NCBI RefSeq assembly: GCF_014635245.1
Contig: NZ_BMCP01000002.1
Span: 806,001 to 870,000, forward strand
Origin: Agaricicola taiwanensis
Lineage (GTDB): Bacteria; Pseudomonadota; Alphaproteobacteria; Rhizobiales; Methylopilaceae
DNA: 64,000 nucleotides
Direction: 5' to 3'
In this document: one piece after another, positions 21,362-30,831 of the stretch
Numbering within the stretch: the first letter of the stretch is position 1
Layout of the letters: the number at the start of each line of letters is the position of its first letter
Position numbers and translations under genes: made by a program
The notes under the pieces: model-generated
Databases searched by the model: none
The model's input: the letters and a program-made list of their open reading frames with translations, nothing else
What the model was told of the DNA's origin: nothing

Positions 21362-24076
21362 TCAGACTTTCGCGTCTTCGATGCGCGCGGCCGCCGAGGC
21401 TGGAAGCGGCTGGGAACGCAGCGGCAGCAGGGCCGCCAGACGGCCGCGCGCTGCGCGCAGGAAGGCGGGATCGTTCAAGCGCGACCGCTCCAGAGAGGCG
21501 ATCACCACTGCACCGATGAAGGGCAGGCTCTGCACCACCAGCACGACGGCAAAGAGGTTGATCTCCTTGATCTCGTCCGTGTTGGTCACATGCAGAAGAG
21601 CAGCACCGCCGAGCAGGAGACCGGCAAGGATCGCTTCCCAGAACGCAGGATACTGCCGCCCACGTGCCGTGGCGCCACCCTTGGCGGTGCGAATGAAGGG
21701 CATATGCTGCTTCACCAGCCCTTCGAACACTGCCCTGGCCACCGTCAGCTGCACGCTCATGGCGGCCACGGCCGCACCCGCGGTGACGCCCGGTGCGTGT
21801 TTGACACGCTGGGCGTAGAGACCAAGGAAGTGCAGAAGATAGACCGCAAAGCCGACGAGCACGGGGATGGTCAGTACCATCTCCGGGATGGCGATGCCGC
21901 CGAAGGCCACCACAGGAACCCACAGGAGGTTCATGATGGCGATGCCGACACCAACCGTTTCCGCGCCCAGCCAGCTGAGCCAGCCAACCAGATAGGAGCG
22001 TCTCTGCTGGGAGGTGAGGAGGGTCGTGTCGTCGAAGAAGCGGCGCATGTGCTTGACGGCGATCTGGACACCGCCAAAGGCCCAGCGATGACGCTGCTTG
22101 CGGAAGGCTTCATAGCTGTCGGGCAGAAGGCCCCAGCCATAGCGCACGCGGGTGTAATGGGCTACCCAGCCACGCTCCATGATGGCCAGCCCGAGATCAG
22201 TGTCCTCGCAGATGGTGTCGGAGGACCAGCCGCCGGCATCGATCATGGCAGCCCGGCGGATCAGGCACATGGTGCCATGCACCACGATGCCGTCGATCTC
22301 GTTGCGCTCCACCATGCCGATGTCAAAGAAACCGGCATATTCCGTGTTCATCCAGCTGTGCAGATGGCTCTGCGCGGCGTCGCGATGATCCTGCGGCGCC
22401 TGGACGATACCGACGCGGGGGTCGCTGAAGGTCGGCACGAGATCGGAGAGCCAGTGGGGCGACACAACATAGTCCGCGTCGATGATGCCGATGATTTCGG
22501 CGTCAGCTGCGGTGTGCTGCAGGGCAACGCGCAGTGCGCCGGCCTTGAAGCCCTCGAGCTTCTCGACATTGACGAACTTGAAGCGGTCCCCCAACTCGCG
22601 GCAGTGTTCCTCGATCGGCTGCCACAGCTCCGGATCCGGCGTGTTGTTGATGACGATCACGCATTCCAGATTCGGATAGTTGAGGGCGGCCACGCTGTTG
22701 AGCGTCAGCTTCAGCATCTCCGGCGGCTCGCGGTAGGCCGGGATGTGGATCGAGACCTTCGGCGTGTGCGTCAGGGCGACGTCCTGACGGCGACGCAGCA
22801 GGCGCACGGGCTTTGCACCGAAGGTGATGTTGGCGATCTCCTCCGACCGGGCCAGCACGATGATGGCCAGCGGGATCAGGAAGGCGGTGCCGACAACCAT
22901 GGCGATCTGAGCGCCGAGCACGAAGTAGTGCGTCAGCCAGAAATCGATCAGGAGTGCACCCCAGGCGCCAACGGCATTTGCCGCGACGGCGAGCGAGGCT
23001 GCCTGCGCGAAGGTGGGGCGACGCAGGGTGAAGATCGGGATCGACAGCAGGAAGCCAAGGAGGATGGCGACGCCGGCTTTGGTCTGCCAGGCTGCATCCG
23101 TGATGGGGCCATTCAAGGCGAACTTCGGCTGACGGTCCGAGTTCATGATGCCCCAATAGGGGCCGACGCTGCCTTCGAAATGCTTCCACGGCTGGTCGAT
23201 GGCTTCGACGAGGTTGTAGTCGACGCCGCGCATGGCCGCGCGCGCTACGAAGGAGCGTATGGTTTCCGCCTGCTCGAAGGGACCGGGGACAGCCGCCTTG
23301 ATATTGTGTCCGCCGCTGGGCCAGCCGAACTCGGCGATGACGATATGCTTGCCCGGGAAGGCCCGACGCAGCTTCTCATAGATGATGAAGGCGTGGTCGA
23401 CCGCATCCTTGTTGCTCATGCCCTCCCAGTAGGGAAGGATGTGAACGGCGATATAATCCACGGCCGCGGCCAGTTCCGGATGTTCCATCCAGACGTGCCA
23501 AACCTCACCCGTGGTGATCGGCACCGGGCTTTCCGCCTTCACACGGCGCAGGAACTCGATCATCTCCGGTACGGTCTTGTCGTTACGGAGCACGACTTCG
23601 TTGCCGACCACAATGCTGGAGACGTTGGGGTTCTTGCGGGCGAGATCGACAGCCGCCTTAATCTCGCGCTCGTTGCGTTCGTCGTCCTTATCGAGCCAGG
23701 CACCCAGGGTGACCTTGAGACCATGCTCGGCGGCCAATTCCGGGACATGTTCCAGCCCGGCGGTCACCGCATAGGTGCGGATGGATTTGGTGTAAGGCGC
23801 AACTGCGGTCAGATCCTTCTCGATGCGTTCGCGGGTGGTGCTTTCACCAGCTTCCGCATCGGCGGACGGCTCATAGGGCGCAAAAGAGAGACTGGACAGG
23901 CGCGGTGGCGCGGCCGGTGCATCGACGCTGAAGCGCGTCAACGACCAGAACGCACCATGCGCGCACGCGACAACCACCAGGGCGGCAACGACCTTGCGCA
24001 TGTGTGTGAAACTAAGTTTTCCAGGGAGGTTATGGGAATTCTTGTGGATATTACCAGAACCTTCGGGCGGCGTCAT
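21362..24076 (-). CDS. Beta-glucan synthase: GH17-like domain fused to GT2 glycosyltransferase (NdvB of Bradyrhizobium type)
   Basis: A 904-residue inner-membrane protein. After an N-terminal helix (about 26-45) comes a periplasmic GH17 beta-1,3-glucanase/transglycosylase-like domain with both expected acids: Glu160 in VVGNEVV and Glu249 in IAEFGWPSGG. Helices at about 335-420 lead to a GT2 domain with I-I-D-A-D-Y, C-E-D-T-D-L-G and the processive-synthase motif Q-R-H-R-W, followed by more helices. Size and architecture match the ~102 kDa NdvB of Bradyrhizobium japonicum, required for cyclic beta-(1,3),(1,6)-glucan; this is unlike the giant NdvB of Sinorhizobium. The start may instead be ATG 24001. 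An ndvC-like gene is divergent nearby, supporting the role. Confidence 0.85.
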   Translation of the reverse strand: MTPPEGSGNIHKNSHNLPGKLSFTHMRKVVAALVVVACAHGAFWSLTRFSVDAPAAPPRLSSLSFAPYEPSADAEAGESTTRERIEKDLTAVAPYTKSIRTYAVTAGLEHVPELAAEHGLKVTLGAWLDKDDERNEREIKAAVDLARKNPNVSSIVVGNEVVLRNDKTVPEMIEFLRRVKAESPVPITTGEVWHVWMEHPELAAAVDYIAVHILPYWEGMSNKDAVDHAFIIYEKLRRAFPGKHIVIAEFGWPSGGHNIKAAVPGPFEQAETIRSFVARAAMRGVDYNLVEAIDQPWKHFEGSVGPYWGIMNSDRQPKFALNGPITDAAWQTKAGVAILLGFLLSIPIFTLRRPTFAQAASLAVAANAVGAWGALLIDFWLTHYFVLGAQIAMVVGTAFLIPLAIIVLARSEEIANITFGAKPVRLLRRRQDVALTHTPKVSIHIPAYREPPEMLKLTLNSVAALNYPNLECVIVINNTPDPELWQPIEEHCRELGDRFKFVNVEKLEGFKAGALRVALQHTAADAEIIGIIDADYVVSPHWLSDLVPTFSDPRVGIVQAPQDHRDAAQSHLHSWMNTEYAGFFDIGMVERNEIDGIVVHGTMCLIRRAAMIDAGGWSSDTICEDTDLGLAIMERGWVAHYTRVRYGWGLLPDSYEAFRKQRHRWAFGGVQIAVKHMRRFFDDTTLLTSQQRRSYLVGWLSWLGAETVGVGIAIMNLLWVPVVAFGGIAIPEMVLTIPVLVGFAVYLLHFLGLYAQRVKHAPGVTAGAAVAAMSVQLTVARAVFEGLVKQHMPFIRTAKGGATARGRQYPAFWEAILAGLLLGGAALLHVTNTDEIKEINLFAVVLVVQSLPFIGAVVIASLERSRLNDPAFLRAARGRLAALLPLRSQPLPASAAARIEDAKV

Positions 24077-24127
24077 TGGCGAAAATCCGTTTCAAGCGGC
24101 GATAATAGCGAATCATGCTGCACTGCG

Positions 24128-24589
24128 TCACTGTGCCGCCGGTTTTTCAGGAGCTGGCGGCTCTTGGGGCTGTCTGTCTGGCGCTGTCCAGCACTGCCCC
24201 ACCTTGGAGGCAACGCTTTCCGGCTTGTCCGGATCGAACTCGCCACTCCTGATAACGCAACGAAAAGCGTCTCTCAGGCGCGTGTCCGGACAAAGGAAAC
24301 GATCATAGAAGCGCAATTGTTCACGAGCGCCGTTGATATCGTCGCGCCACAGCAGGGTGATGACCCGCTTTCCCGACCATGCGCACTCCTCCCGCCCTGC
24401 AGTATCCGCGACGGGCGCCGCTTGCTGCGCAGACACAGCAGGTGCCTCTCCGCCGGAAGGAGGTGAAGGCTGGTTCTGCGCCGGCGGTGCGTCTTGTGGT
24501 ACTTGCGGAGCGGACTGCGAAATGGCCAGGCTGTGCGACAATATCAGTGCGGCAAATGCAGCCGCGGCAGTAAAAGAGCGTCGTGACAT
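24128..24589 (-). CDS. Small secreted cysteine-containing protein within the beta-glucan locus
   Basis: A 153-residue protein with an N-terminal signal peptide from ATG 24589 (M-S-R-R-S-F-T-A-A-A-A-F-A-A-L-I-L-S-H-S), then a Pro/Gln/Ala-rich linker of about 50 residues and a compact C-terminal domain. That domain has four cysteines (E-E-C-A-W-S-G-K-R, R-F-L-C-P-D-T, F-R-C-V-I-R and G-Q-C-W-T), suggesting two periplasmic disulfides. An in-frame GTG at 24634 and ATG at 24607 are alternatives. It lies 51 bp upstream of the ndvB-like gene on the same strand, so it is probably cotranscribed with it. I do not recognise the family; a role in glucan synthesis or processing is inference from position only. 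Confidence 0.68.
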   Translation of the reverse strand: MSRRSFTAAAAFAALILSHSLAISQSAPQVPQDAPPAQNQPSPPSGGEAPAVSAQQAAPVADTAGREECAWSGKRVITLLWRDDINGAREQLRFYDRFLCPDTRLRDAFRCVIRSGEFDPDKPESVASKVGQCWTAPDRQPQEPPAPEKPAAQ

Positions 24590-24706
24590 CGACGTTCGGC
24601 ACTCCATGTGGGAGGTGACTGAAACATCTTTCACTTCGTCCTAAAATTTGTCGCTTTCACGGCGGCGTGAATGGTAACGCGTAGGTATGATCCGGGGGAG
24701 TATTCC

Positions 24707-26317
24707 TTGAAACGTTTGTTGGCCGCAGTTCTGTTCGTGCCCATCGCCGTGCTGATCGGCACATTTTGGTGGTGGCAGGGACTGCCGGTCCCCATGCCGC
24801 CACAGGTCGCCGCCGAAGCTCTGAAGCTGCCATGCGTCTCCTATGCGCCATTCCGACGGGGCGAGACACCTTTCAATGAAAGCTATGTGGCGACACCGCA
24901 GGCCATCGAAGAGGATCTGATCAACCTCAAGGCCATCACGTCCTGCGTTCGCACCTATTCCGTTGGCCAAGGCCTCGATCGCGTGCCCGACCTTGCCGCC
25001 AAGCATGGCATGACGGTGCTCATGGGCATCTGGCTCGGGCGCGATCCGGAGGCCAATGCGAAAGAGATTGCCCTCGGTATCGAGACCGCCCGGAAAAATC
25101 CCAATAATATCCGCGCCGTGGTCGTGGGCAACGAGGTGCTGTTGCGGCGTGAACTGTCGGCGGACACGCTTGGCGCCATCATCCACTCAGTGAAACTGCA
25201 GGTTCCGACGCCGGTGACCTATGCCGACGTGTGGGAATTCTGGCTGCAGAACCGCAGCCTGGCAGAGGCGGTCGATTTCCTGACCATTCATATCCTGCCC
25301 TATTGGGAAGACGATCCGGTGGGAGCCTCCGAAGCCGCGTCCCATGTCATCGCCATCCGTGAGGAGGTCGGCGAGATCTTCGCCGGCAAGGAGATCCTCA
25401 TTGGTGAAACCGGTTGGCCAAGTTGGGGCCGCATGCGCGAGGCGGCCTTTCCCAGCCCGAGCAATCAGGCGCGCGTGGTTCAGGAGATCCTCACGCAAGC
25501 TCACGACAAAGGCTTCGACGTTAATTTGATCGAGGCCTTCGACCAGCCTTGGAAACGTATTCTGGAAGGGACCGTCGGCGGCCATTGGGGAATTTTGGAT
25601 GTCGATAGCCGGGCTCCGAAATTTGGGCTCGGCGCACCCGTGTCGGACCATTCGCGTTGGCTCTATCAGGCGATCGCAGGCATCATCTTCGCCGGCGTCG
25701 TGATGGCCGTCGCGCAGCAGGCGGCACAGCGTGCTACCTGGCCCATCGGCACGAAAGACTGGCTCGCTGCGGCCGCGGTGGCTCTTGTGTCCGGTTGCGC
25801 CGTCGGAGCACTCGCAGAGAGCGCCTTCTATGAAGTCCAGAATGTGGTGACGGCGGTAACGGCGGCGCTGCTCGCCACGGTCACGGTCGCGCTGTCGCTC
25901 TTCACGGTCAGCCTACGTATGCGAACCATTCCGCCGCGTCCGCTGGGTGATCTGGGCGACCCACGCGACGGACAACGCACGGCGCGCTGGTTCGGCATCA
26001 CGCTCGGTGCCGGCGCCTTCGTGGGCATGTTCACGGTGCTGGGACTGGTGTTCGATCCGCGCTACCGGGATTTTCCCATCGCCGCCTTCGTCGCAATCGC
26101 TCTTGCGGCTCTCGTTGCTCCGCGGCGCGGCGGCACCGGCGCATCGACACGGGCCGAGCACATCTTCGGTTGGATCATCGGGCTCGGTGCCCTGGCCATT
26201 ATCGCCCGCGAGGGCGTTCAGAACGTTCAGGCCCTTTTGCTCGTCGCCGCGCTCATCGTTCTGGCGCGAAGTCTGGTTCTGGGCGGGGGCGGGCGAACAT
26301 CAGCGGCAAGAGGCTGA
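24707..26317 (+). CDS. GH17-domain membrane protein, NdvC-like (beta-1,6-glucan synthesis)
   Basis: A 536-residue protein with an N-terminal helix, a periplasmic GH17-like domain (about 35-310) and eight or so C-terminal helices without a GT2 domain. Numbered from the TTG at 24707, the putative acids are Glu143 (VVGNEVLLR) and Glu234 (LIGETGWPSWG). TTG 24707 is chosen because GGGGGAG lies six bases upstream; ATG 24671 lacks a ribosome site and adds 12 polar residues. Size and architecture fit Bradyrhizobium NdvC (~62 kDa), reported to be needed for the beta-1,6 linkages. It is divergent from the ndvB-like pair and its GH17 domain is clearly paralogous to that of the ndvB-like protein. Confidence 0.82.
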   Translation: MKRLLAAVLFVPIAVLIGTFWWWQGLPVPMPPQVAAEALKLPCVSYAPFRRGETPFNESYVATPQAIEEDLINLKAITSCVRTYSVGQGLDRVPDLAAKHGMTVLMGIWLGRDPEANAKEIALGIETARKNPNNIRAVVVGNEVLLRRELSADTLGAIIHSVKLQVPTPVTYADVWEFWLQNRSLAEAVDFLTIHILPYWEDDPVGASEAASHVIAIREEVGEIFAGKEILIGETGWPSWGRMREAAFPSPSNQARVVQEILTQAHDKGFDVNLIEAFDQPWKRILEGTVGGHWGILDVDSRAPKFGLGAPVSDHSRWLYQAIAGIIFAGVVMAVAQQAAQRATWPIGTKDWLAAAAVALVSGCAVGALAESAFYEVQNVVTAVTAALLATVTVALSLFTVSLRMRTIPPRPLGDLGDPRDGQRTARWFGITLGAGAFVGMFTVLGLVFDPRYRDFPIAAFVAIALAALVAPRRGGTGASTRAEHIFGWIIGLGALAIIAREGVQNVQALLLVAALIVLARSLVLGGGGRTSAARG

Positions 26318-26660
26318 CGCCGATCGCCGTCGAGGTTGTGTTGTAGAGCACAAGGCCGAAAGCACCGAACACACAGGCGATCAGCAGCAGAAGAAACGAT
26401 GGTCGCAGCACGCCGAGCAGTGCGGCTGCGACTGTCACGATGGCAAAGCCAAACCACAGGAAGATGCCGACCGTTACCCTGCGGATGAGGCATTGCAGGC
26501 TTTCGGCCCCCGCATCGCACGCAAGCGTCAGTTCACGCGGTTCCACGAGCCCATATCGCAGGAAAAAGGCTGCAGCCAGTGCCAGCAGAGTTGCGATGAC
26601 GAGAAAAATGGTCTGTCCGCGCTTCAAGGTGAAACGGCGCGTGGCACGTTCAAAGCTCAT
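26253..26660 (-). CDS. Small integral membrane protein, unknown
   Basis: A 135-residue protein from ATG 26660 with four predicted helices (for example I-F-L-V-I-A-T-L-L-A-L-A-A-A-F-F-L-R and L-L-L-L-I-A-C-V-F-G-A-F-G-L-V-L-Y) and two cysteines in the loop C-D-A-G-A-E-S-L-Q-C-L-I, likely periplasmic. Its 3' end overlaps the 3' end of the ndvC-like gene by 65 bases in convergent orientation. No known domain is recognised. Proximity to the glucan genes is suggestive but does not establish function. Confidence 0.65.
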   Translation of the reverse strand: MSFERATRRFTLKRGQTIFLVIATLLALAAAFFLRYGLVEPRELTLACDAGAESLQCLIRRVTVGIFLWFGFAIVTVAAALLGVLRPSFLLLLIACVFGAFGLVLYNTTSTAIGVSLLPLMFARPRPEPDFAPER

Positions 26661-26741
26661 GTGAGGTTCCGTGGCTGAAGTCGTGACGCAGGCCCATACC
26701 ATCATCGGCCGGCATGGAAAACCGCCGCGATGCAAGTCACC

Positions 26742-27515
26742 TCATGACTTCGAGAGGGGCTCGCCATCAAACGGGCGAGGCTCGCAACTGCCCGGCTGGC
26801 GCTGAATCTCCGAACAGGCCTTCACCGCAAGCTCCGCATTGGGGAAGGGGCCCGCCAGAAGCCGCAATTCCACCGCGCCATCCCTCGTGCGACCAAAGAC
26901 GACCCGCGGCTCGAGCTTTGCGAGCGCCTGGCCATAGAGCTCCTGCATCGCCGTCCATCGGTCCTTCAGACGATCGACGGAAGCGGCGCTTCCCAGATCA
27001 ATCCCAAAGGCGATGCGACGGACGGGGCCATCTTGAATGGTCGCGGTCTCGGTCGGCTCCATCGACCCCGTCGCGGCGGGCGTTGCTCCGCTTACACGCC
27101 CGATCGATCCGGTGATGGCGGGAACATCCTGCGGCGACAGAATCGCCGAGGCAACATTCTTGGCACCCATCTGTCGCTCGAGAATTTCGAGGCGTGCGAT
27201 CAGCTTCTCGCGATCCGCCGCCAAGCGCGCAACCTCGCCCGACAGCCGTTCGATTGCATCCGACGATGCTGAATGCGTGCCGAGGTCAATGAGCGGGTCG
27301 GGCAGCATATCGATCCTGCCGTCGATCTGCGGCACACCGAGCATCATCACGGCGCCGACCGTCATGGCAGCGGCCACCAGCCCCCAGGCCGCCGGCAGCC
27401 AAATGCCGCGACCGCTTGACCGCGGCGCTTCGGCAGTGTCCGTAAGCGGCGTTTGCTTGACTGTCTGCGGCAAATTCACGTCAGGAGCCTCAATTGAACG
27501 ACACAGTAAGGTCAT
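26742..27515 (-). CDS. Membrane-anchored coiled-coil protein with SPOR-like C-terminus
   Basis: A 257-residue protein from ATG 27515. A short cytoplasmic segment is followed by one helix (about 37-57, L-P-A-A-W-G-L-V-A-A-A-M-T-V-G-A-V-M-M-L), a short coiled coil (A-I-E-R-L-S-G-E-V-A-R-L-A-A-D-R-E-K-L-I) and a linker. The last ~80 residues, with I-A-F-G-I-D-L-G-S-A-A-S and L-L-A-G-P-F-P-N-A-E-L-A, look like a SPOR peptidoglycan-binding repeat: a beta strand followed by the G-P-F turn. A cell-envelope or septal role would follow. It is divergent from glmU, 55 bp away, so it shares a control region with peptidoglycan precursor synthesis. Confidence 0.7.
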   Translation of the reverse strand: MTLLCRSIEAPDVNLPQTVKQTPLTDTAEAPRSSGRGIWLPAAWGLVAAAMTVGAVMMLGVPQIDGRIDMLPDPLIDLGTHSASSDAIERLSGEVARLAADREKLIARLEILERQMGAKNVASAILSPQDVPAITGSIGRVSGATPAATGSMEPTETATIQDGPVRRIAFGIDLGSAASVDRLKDRWTAMQELYGQALAKLEPRVVFGRTRDGAVELRLLAGPFPNAELAVKACSEIQRQPGSCEPRPFDGEPLSKS

Positions 27516-27570
27516 TGTGCTTGATTCGCCGCAAGCCTGACGCGATTCCTCCTGTCTTCCGGAGAATTCC

Positions 27571-28926
27571 ATGACGAACCGCCGCTGCCTGACCGTGATC
27601 CTTGCCGCCGGCGAAGGAACGCGGATGCGGTCAAAGCTACCCAAAGCACTGCACCGGATCGCAGCCCGCAGCATGTTGAGCCATACCGTCGCCAGCGCCA
27701 CCGAGGCGGGCGCGGACGCCCTTGCGGTGGTTGTTGGGCCAGGCCATGAGGCGGTGGCGGAAGAGGCGCGCAAGGCCCGGGCCGATGTTTCGGTCTATGT
27801 GCAGACCGAGCGGCGCGGAACGGCTCACGCTGTGCTGGCGGCACGCGAACGCATCGCAGAAGGTTACGACGACCTCGTGGTGCTGTTCTGCGACACGCCA
27901 CTGGTCCGTGCCTCGACGATCGCCGGCCTGCGGCAGAGCGTGGGAGAGGGCGTGGCGGTTGCCGTACTCGGGTTCCAGGCAAAGGACCCCACCAACTATG
28001 GCCGTCTGCTCACCGAAGACGGCAAGCTCACTGCCATTCGCGAGCATAAGGATGCATCGGACGCTGAGCGCCGGGTGTCACTCTGCAACGCGGGTCTGAT
28101 GGCGCTCGATGGCAGCAGGGCCCTGGAACTGCTCCAAGCCATCGGCAGCAGCAACGCGCAAAACGAATTCTATCTGACCGACGTGGTGGAAATCGCCGCG
28201 GCCAAGGGGCTGGTCTCGGTCGTCCGTGAAGCGCCGGAAGCCGAGGTCCAAGGGGTCAACACCCGCGCTCAACTGGCTCAGGCGGAAGCTGAGATCCAGC
28301 GGCGGCTGCGTCAGGCGGCCATGGATGGCGGCGCCACGCTCGTTGCACCGGAGACGGTGTTCCTGTCCTTCGACACGCGGCTTGGCGAGGATGTGGTGGT
28401 TGAGCCGCATGTGGTCTTCGGCCCGGGCGTGACGGTGGAAGACGGCGCGGTCATCCACGCCTTTTCCCATCTTGAAGGAGCGCATGTAGGTGCGGTCGCC
28501 TCGGTTGGCCCTTACGCCCGCCTGCGGCCCGGCGCTCAGCTTGGCCGCAAGTCACGGGCGGGCAATTTCGTGGAAGTGAAGAACGCCGTGGTGGGCGAGG
28601 GCGCCAAGATCAATCACCTGACCTACATCGGCGATGCCACCATCGGCGCCGCTGCCAATATCGGCGCGGGCACCATCACCTGCAATTACGACGGCTTTTC
28701 CAAGAACCGGACCACAATCGGCGCGGGGGCTTTCATCGGCTCCAACTCCGCTCTTGTGGCACCCGTCACCATCGGCGAGGGGGCCTATGTGGGCTCCGGC
28801 AGTGTGATCACGCGGGACGTCGCGCCCGACGCGCTTGCCGTCGCGCGCGGCCGCCAGGTTGAAAAGACCGGCTGGGCCGAAGCCTTCCGTACGGCCAAAG
28901 CGAAGCCGCGTGGCGAGAAGGCGTAA
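27571..28926 (+). CDS. glmU: Bifunctional UDP-N-acetylglucosamine pyrophosphorylase / glucosamine-1-phosphate acetyltransferase
   Basis: Makes UDP-GlcNAc for peptidoglycan and lipid A. The N-terminal uridylyltransferase has the [12 protein letters not shown] motif at residues 11-22 and the left-handed beta-helix acetyltransferase follows from about 250, with the hexapeptide series [20 protein letters not shown]. At 451 residues it is full length. A GGAG site lies before ATG 27571. GlmS, the preceding enzyme of the pathway, is encoded 81 bp downstream. Confidence 0.97.
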   Translation: MTNRRCLTVILAAGEGTRMRSKLPKALHRIAARSMLSHTVASATEAGADALAVVVGPGHEAVAEEARKARADVSVYVQTERRGTAHAVLAARERIAEGYDDLVVLFCDTPLVRASTIAGLRQSVGEGVAVAVLGFQAKDPTNYGRLLTEDGKLTAIREHKDASDAERRVSLCNAGLMALDGSRALELLQAIGSSNAQNEFYLTDVVEIAAAKGLVSVVREAPEAEVQGVNTRAQLAQAEAEIQRRLRQAAMDGGATLVAPETVFLSFDTRLGEDVVVEPHVVFGPGVTVEDGAVIHAFSHLEGAHVGAVASVGPYARLRPGAQLGRKSRAGNFVEVKNAVVGEGAKINHLTYIGDATIGAAANIGAGTITCNYDGFSKNRTTIGAGAFIGSNSALVAPVTIGEGAYVGSGSVITRDVAPDALAVARGRQVEKTGWAEAFRTAKAKPRGEKA

Positions 28927-29007
28927 CAGGCCGACATTGATCGTGATTTTGCGTTTGCGATGCAACGGCTTAAAGCCGCTTGCGTAACGGGTTCAAAGAG
29001 GTTTTTC

Positions 29008-30831
29008 ATGTGCGGGATCGTGGGCATCGTCGGGCGTGACACCGTGGCCGACCGGCTGGTGGATTCACTCAAACGCCTGGAATACCGGGGCTATGATTCC
29101 GCCGGCATCGCCACCTACTACAAGGGTGACCTTCTGCGTCGCCGTGCCGAGGGCAAACTCCGGAACCTGGAAAATCGCCTGTCGCAGGATCCTCTGCCGG
29201 GACATATCGGCATCGGCCACACCCGCTGGGCGACTCACGGTGCTCCCACGGAACGCAATGCGCATCCGCATGCCGGTGAGCGCGTCGCCGTCGTCCACAA
29301 TGGCATCATCGAGAACTACGCGGAGCTGAAAGCAGAACTCGCCGCGGAGAACGTCGCCTTTTCAAGCGACACCGACACGGAAGTCGTGGCCCATCTGACC
29401 GACCGGGAACTGGTGAAAGGTCTCGAGCCGGAGGAGGCCGTGGGCCGGGTGCTCAGGCGTCTGCGCGGTGCTTTCGCGCTCGTTTTCCTGTTCAAGGACT
29501 ACGACAATCTGCTGATCGGCGCCCGCAAGGGCAGCCCGCTTGCCATCGGCTACGGCGAAGGCGAGATGTTTCTTGGGTCCGACGCCATAGCACTGGCCCC
29601 CTTCACTGACCGGATCACCTATCTGGACGACGACGACTGGGCTGTCGTCACCCACGACAAGGCGACCGTGCGCGATGCCACCGGCGCCGTGGTCGAGCGC
29701 GGCACCCAGGTGACGGCAGCCGGCGCCTTCCTGGTGGACAAGGGCAACTATCGCCACTTCATGGCCAAAGAAATCGCCGAGCAGCCGGAGGTCATCGGCC
29801 ATACGCTGGCGCATTACGTCGATATGGCCAAGGGCCGCGTGAAACTGGCGGATAACCTGCCGTTTGACTTCAAGTCGCTCGACCGCATCGCCATCTCCGC
29901 CTGCGGCACCGCCTATTATGCCGGCCTCGTCGCCCGCTACTGGTTCGAGCGCTATGCGCGCATTCCTGTCGACATCGATGTCGCCTCGGAATTCCGCTAT
30001 CGCGAGCCGCCGCTCAATTCCAATGGTCTGGCCCTCGTCATCTCCCAGTCGGGCGAGACCGCCGACACGCTGGCGAGCCTCCGGCACTGCATGGAATCGG
30101 GCATGAAGGCGGCGGCCATCGTCAATGTTCCCAGCTCGACCATCGCGCGCGAGGCCGACGCGGTGTTTCCCACACTGGCGGGTCCGGAAATCGGGGTGGC
30201 TTCCACCAAGGCGCTGAGCTGCCAGCTCACGGTGCTTGCCTGTCTTGCCATCGCCGCCGGCCGGGCCCGAGGTGTCCTGACCGAGCAGGAGGAGCGGAAA
30301 TTGATCACGGCTCTGATCGAGCTGCCGCGCCTCATCGTCGATGTGCTGAAGATCGAACACCAGATCGAGGGAATGGCCAAGTCCTTTTCCAAGGCCAAGG
30401 ACGTGCTCTATCTCGGCCGCGGGACGAGCTATCCGGTGGCGCTGGAGGGCGCGCTGAAGCTCAAGGAGATCTCCTATATCCATGCCGAGGGTTATGCGGC
30501 CGGCGAACTCAAGCACGGCCCGATCGCCCTGGTGGATGAGACCGTGCCCGTGGTGGTGATCGCGCCGCACGATCATCTCTTTGAAAAGACCGTTTCCAAT
30601 ATGCAGGAGGTCGCGGCGCGCGGCGGAAAGATCATCCTGATCACCGATGAGAGAGGCGCGGCGGAAGCGGAGGGCGTGGGCGAGGTGCTGGTGGTGCCGG
30701 CCTCAAATCCCTTCGTCGCCCCCATGGTGTGCCTGGTGCCGGTCCAGCTGATCGCCTATCACACCGCGGTCTTCATGGGCACCGACGTGGACCAGCCGCG
30801 GAACCTCGCCAAATCGGTCACGGTGGAGTGA
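29008..30831 (+). CDS. glmS: Glutamine--fructose-6-phosphate aminotransferase (isomerising)
   Basis: Makes glucosamine-6-phosphate, the first committed step to UDP-GlcNAc. The ATG at 29008 places the nucleophilic Cys directly after the initiator Met (MCGIVGIVG), as required, with AGAGG upstream. The Ntn glutaminase domain occupies about 1-220 and two SIS sugar-isomerase domains follow (S-A-C-G-T-A-Y-Y and L-G-R-G-T-S-Y-P-V-A-L-E), ending in the expected P-R-N-L-A-K-S-V-T-V-E. 607 residues. No glmS ribozyme is seen upstream. The 3' end overlaps the convergent DUF454 gene by 14 bases. Confidence 0.98.
   Translation: MCGIVGIVGRDTVADRLVDSLKRLEYRGYDSAGIATYYKGDLLRRRAEGKLRNLENRLSQDPLPGHIGIGHTRWATHGAPTERNAHPHAGERVAVVHNGIIENYAELKAELAAENVAFSSDTDTEVVAHLTDRELVKGLEPEEAVGRVLRRLRGAFALVFLFKDYDNLLIGARKGSPLAIGYGEGEMFLGSDAIALAPFTDRITYLDDDDWAVVTHDKATVRDATGAVVERGTQVTAAGAFLVDKGNYRHFMAKEIAEQPEVIGHTLAHYVDMAKGRVKLADNLPFDFKSLDRIAISACGTAYYAGLVARYWFERYARIPVDIDVASEFRYREPPLNSNGLALVISQSGETADTLASLRHCMESGMKAAAIVNVPSSTIAREADAVFPTLAGPEIGVASTKALSCQLTVLACLAIAAGRARGVLTEQEERKLITALIELPRLIVDVLKIEHQIEGMAKSFSKAKDVLYLGRGTSYPVALEGALKLKEISYIHAEGYAAGELKHGPIALVDETVPVVVIAPHDHLFEKTVSNMQEVAARGGKIILITDERGAAEAEGVGEVLVVPASNPFVAPMVCLVPVQLIAYHTAVFMGTDVDQPRNLAKSVTVE

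Noticed and set aside
21590..24466. A very long open frame on the plus strand opposite the ndvB-like gene
   Set aside because: It is compositionally an antisense shadow (repeated H, R, D, G and A residues, no domain), created by the codon bias of the real minus-strand gene.
28927..29007. A glmS ribozyme or riboswitch upstream of glmS
   Set aside because: The 81-base gap is too short for the ribozyme and no core is visible; that element is typical of Gram-positive bacteria.
29362..30576. Long frame opposite glmS, and similar ones opposite tgt (19146-20312), recG (33630-34985), gyrA and uvrA
   Set aside because: No homology-like motif and full overlap with unmistakable genes on the other strand.
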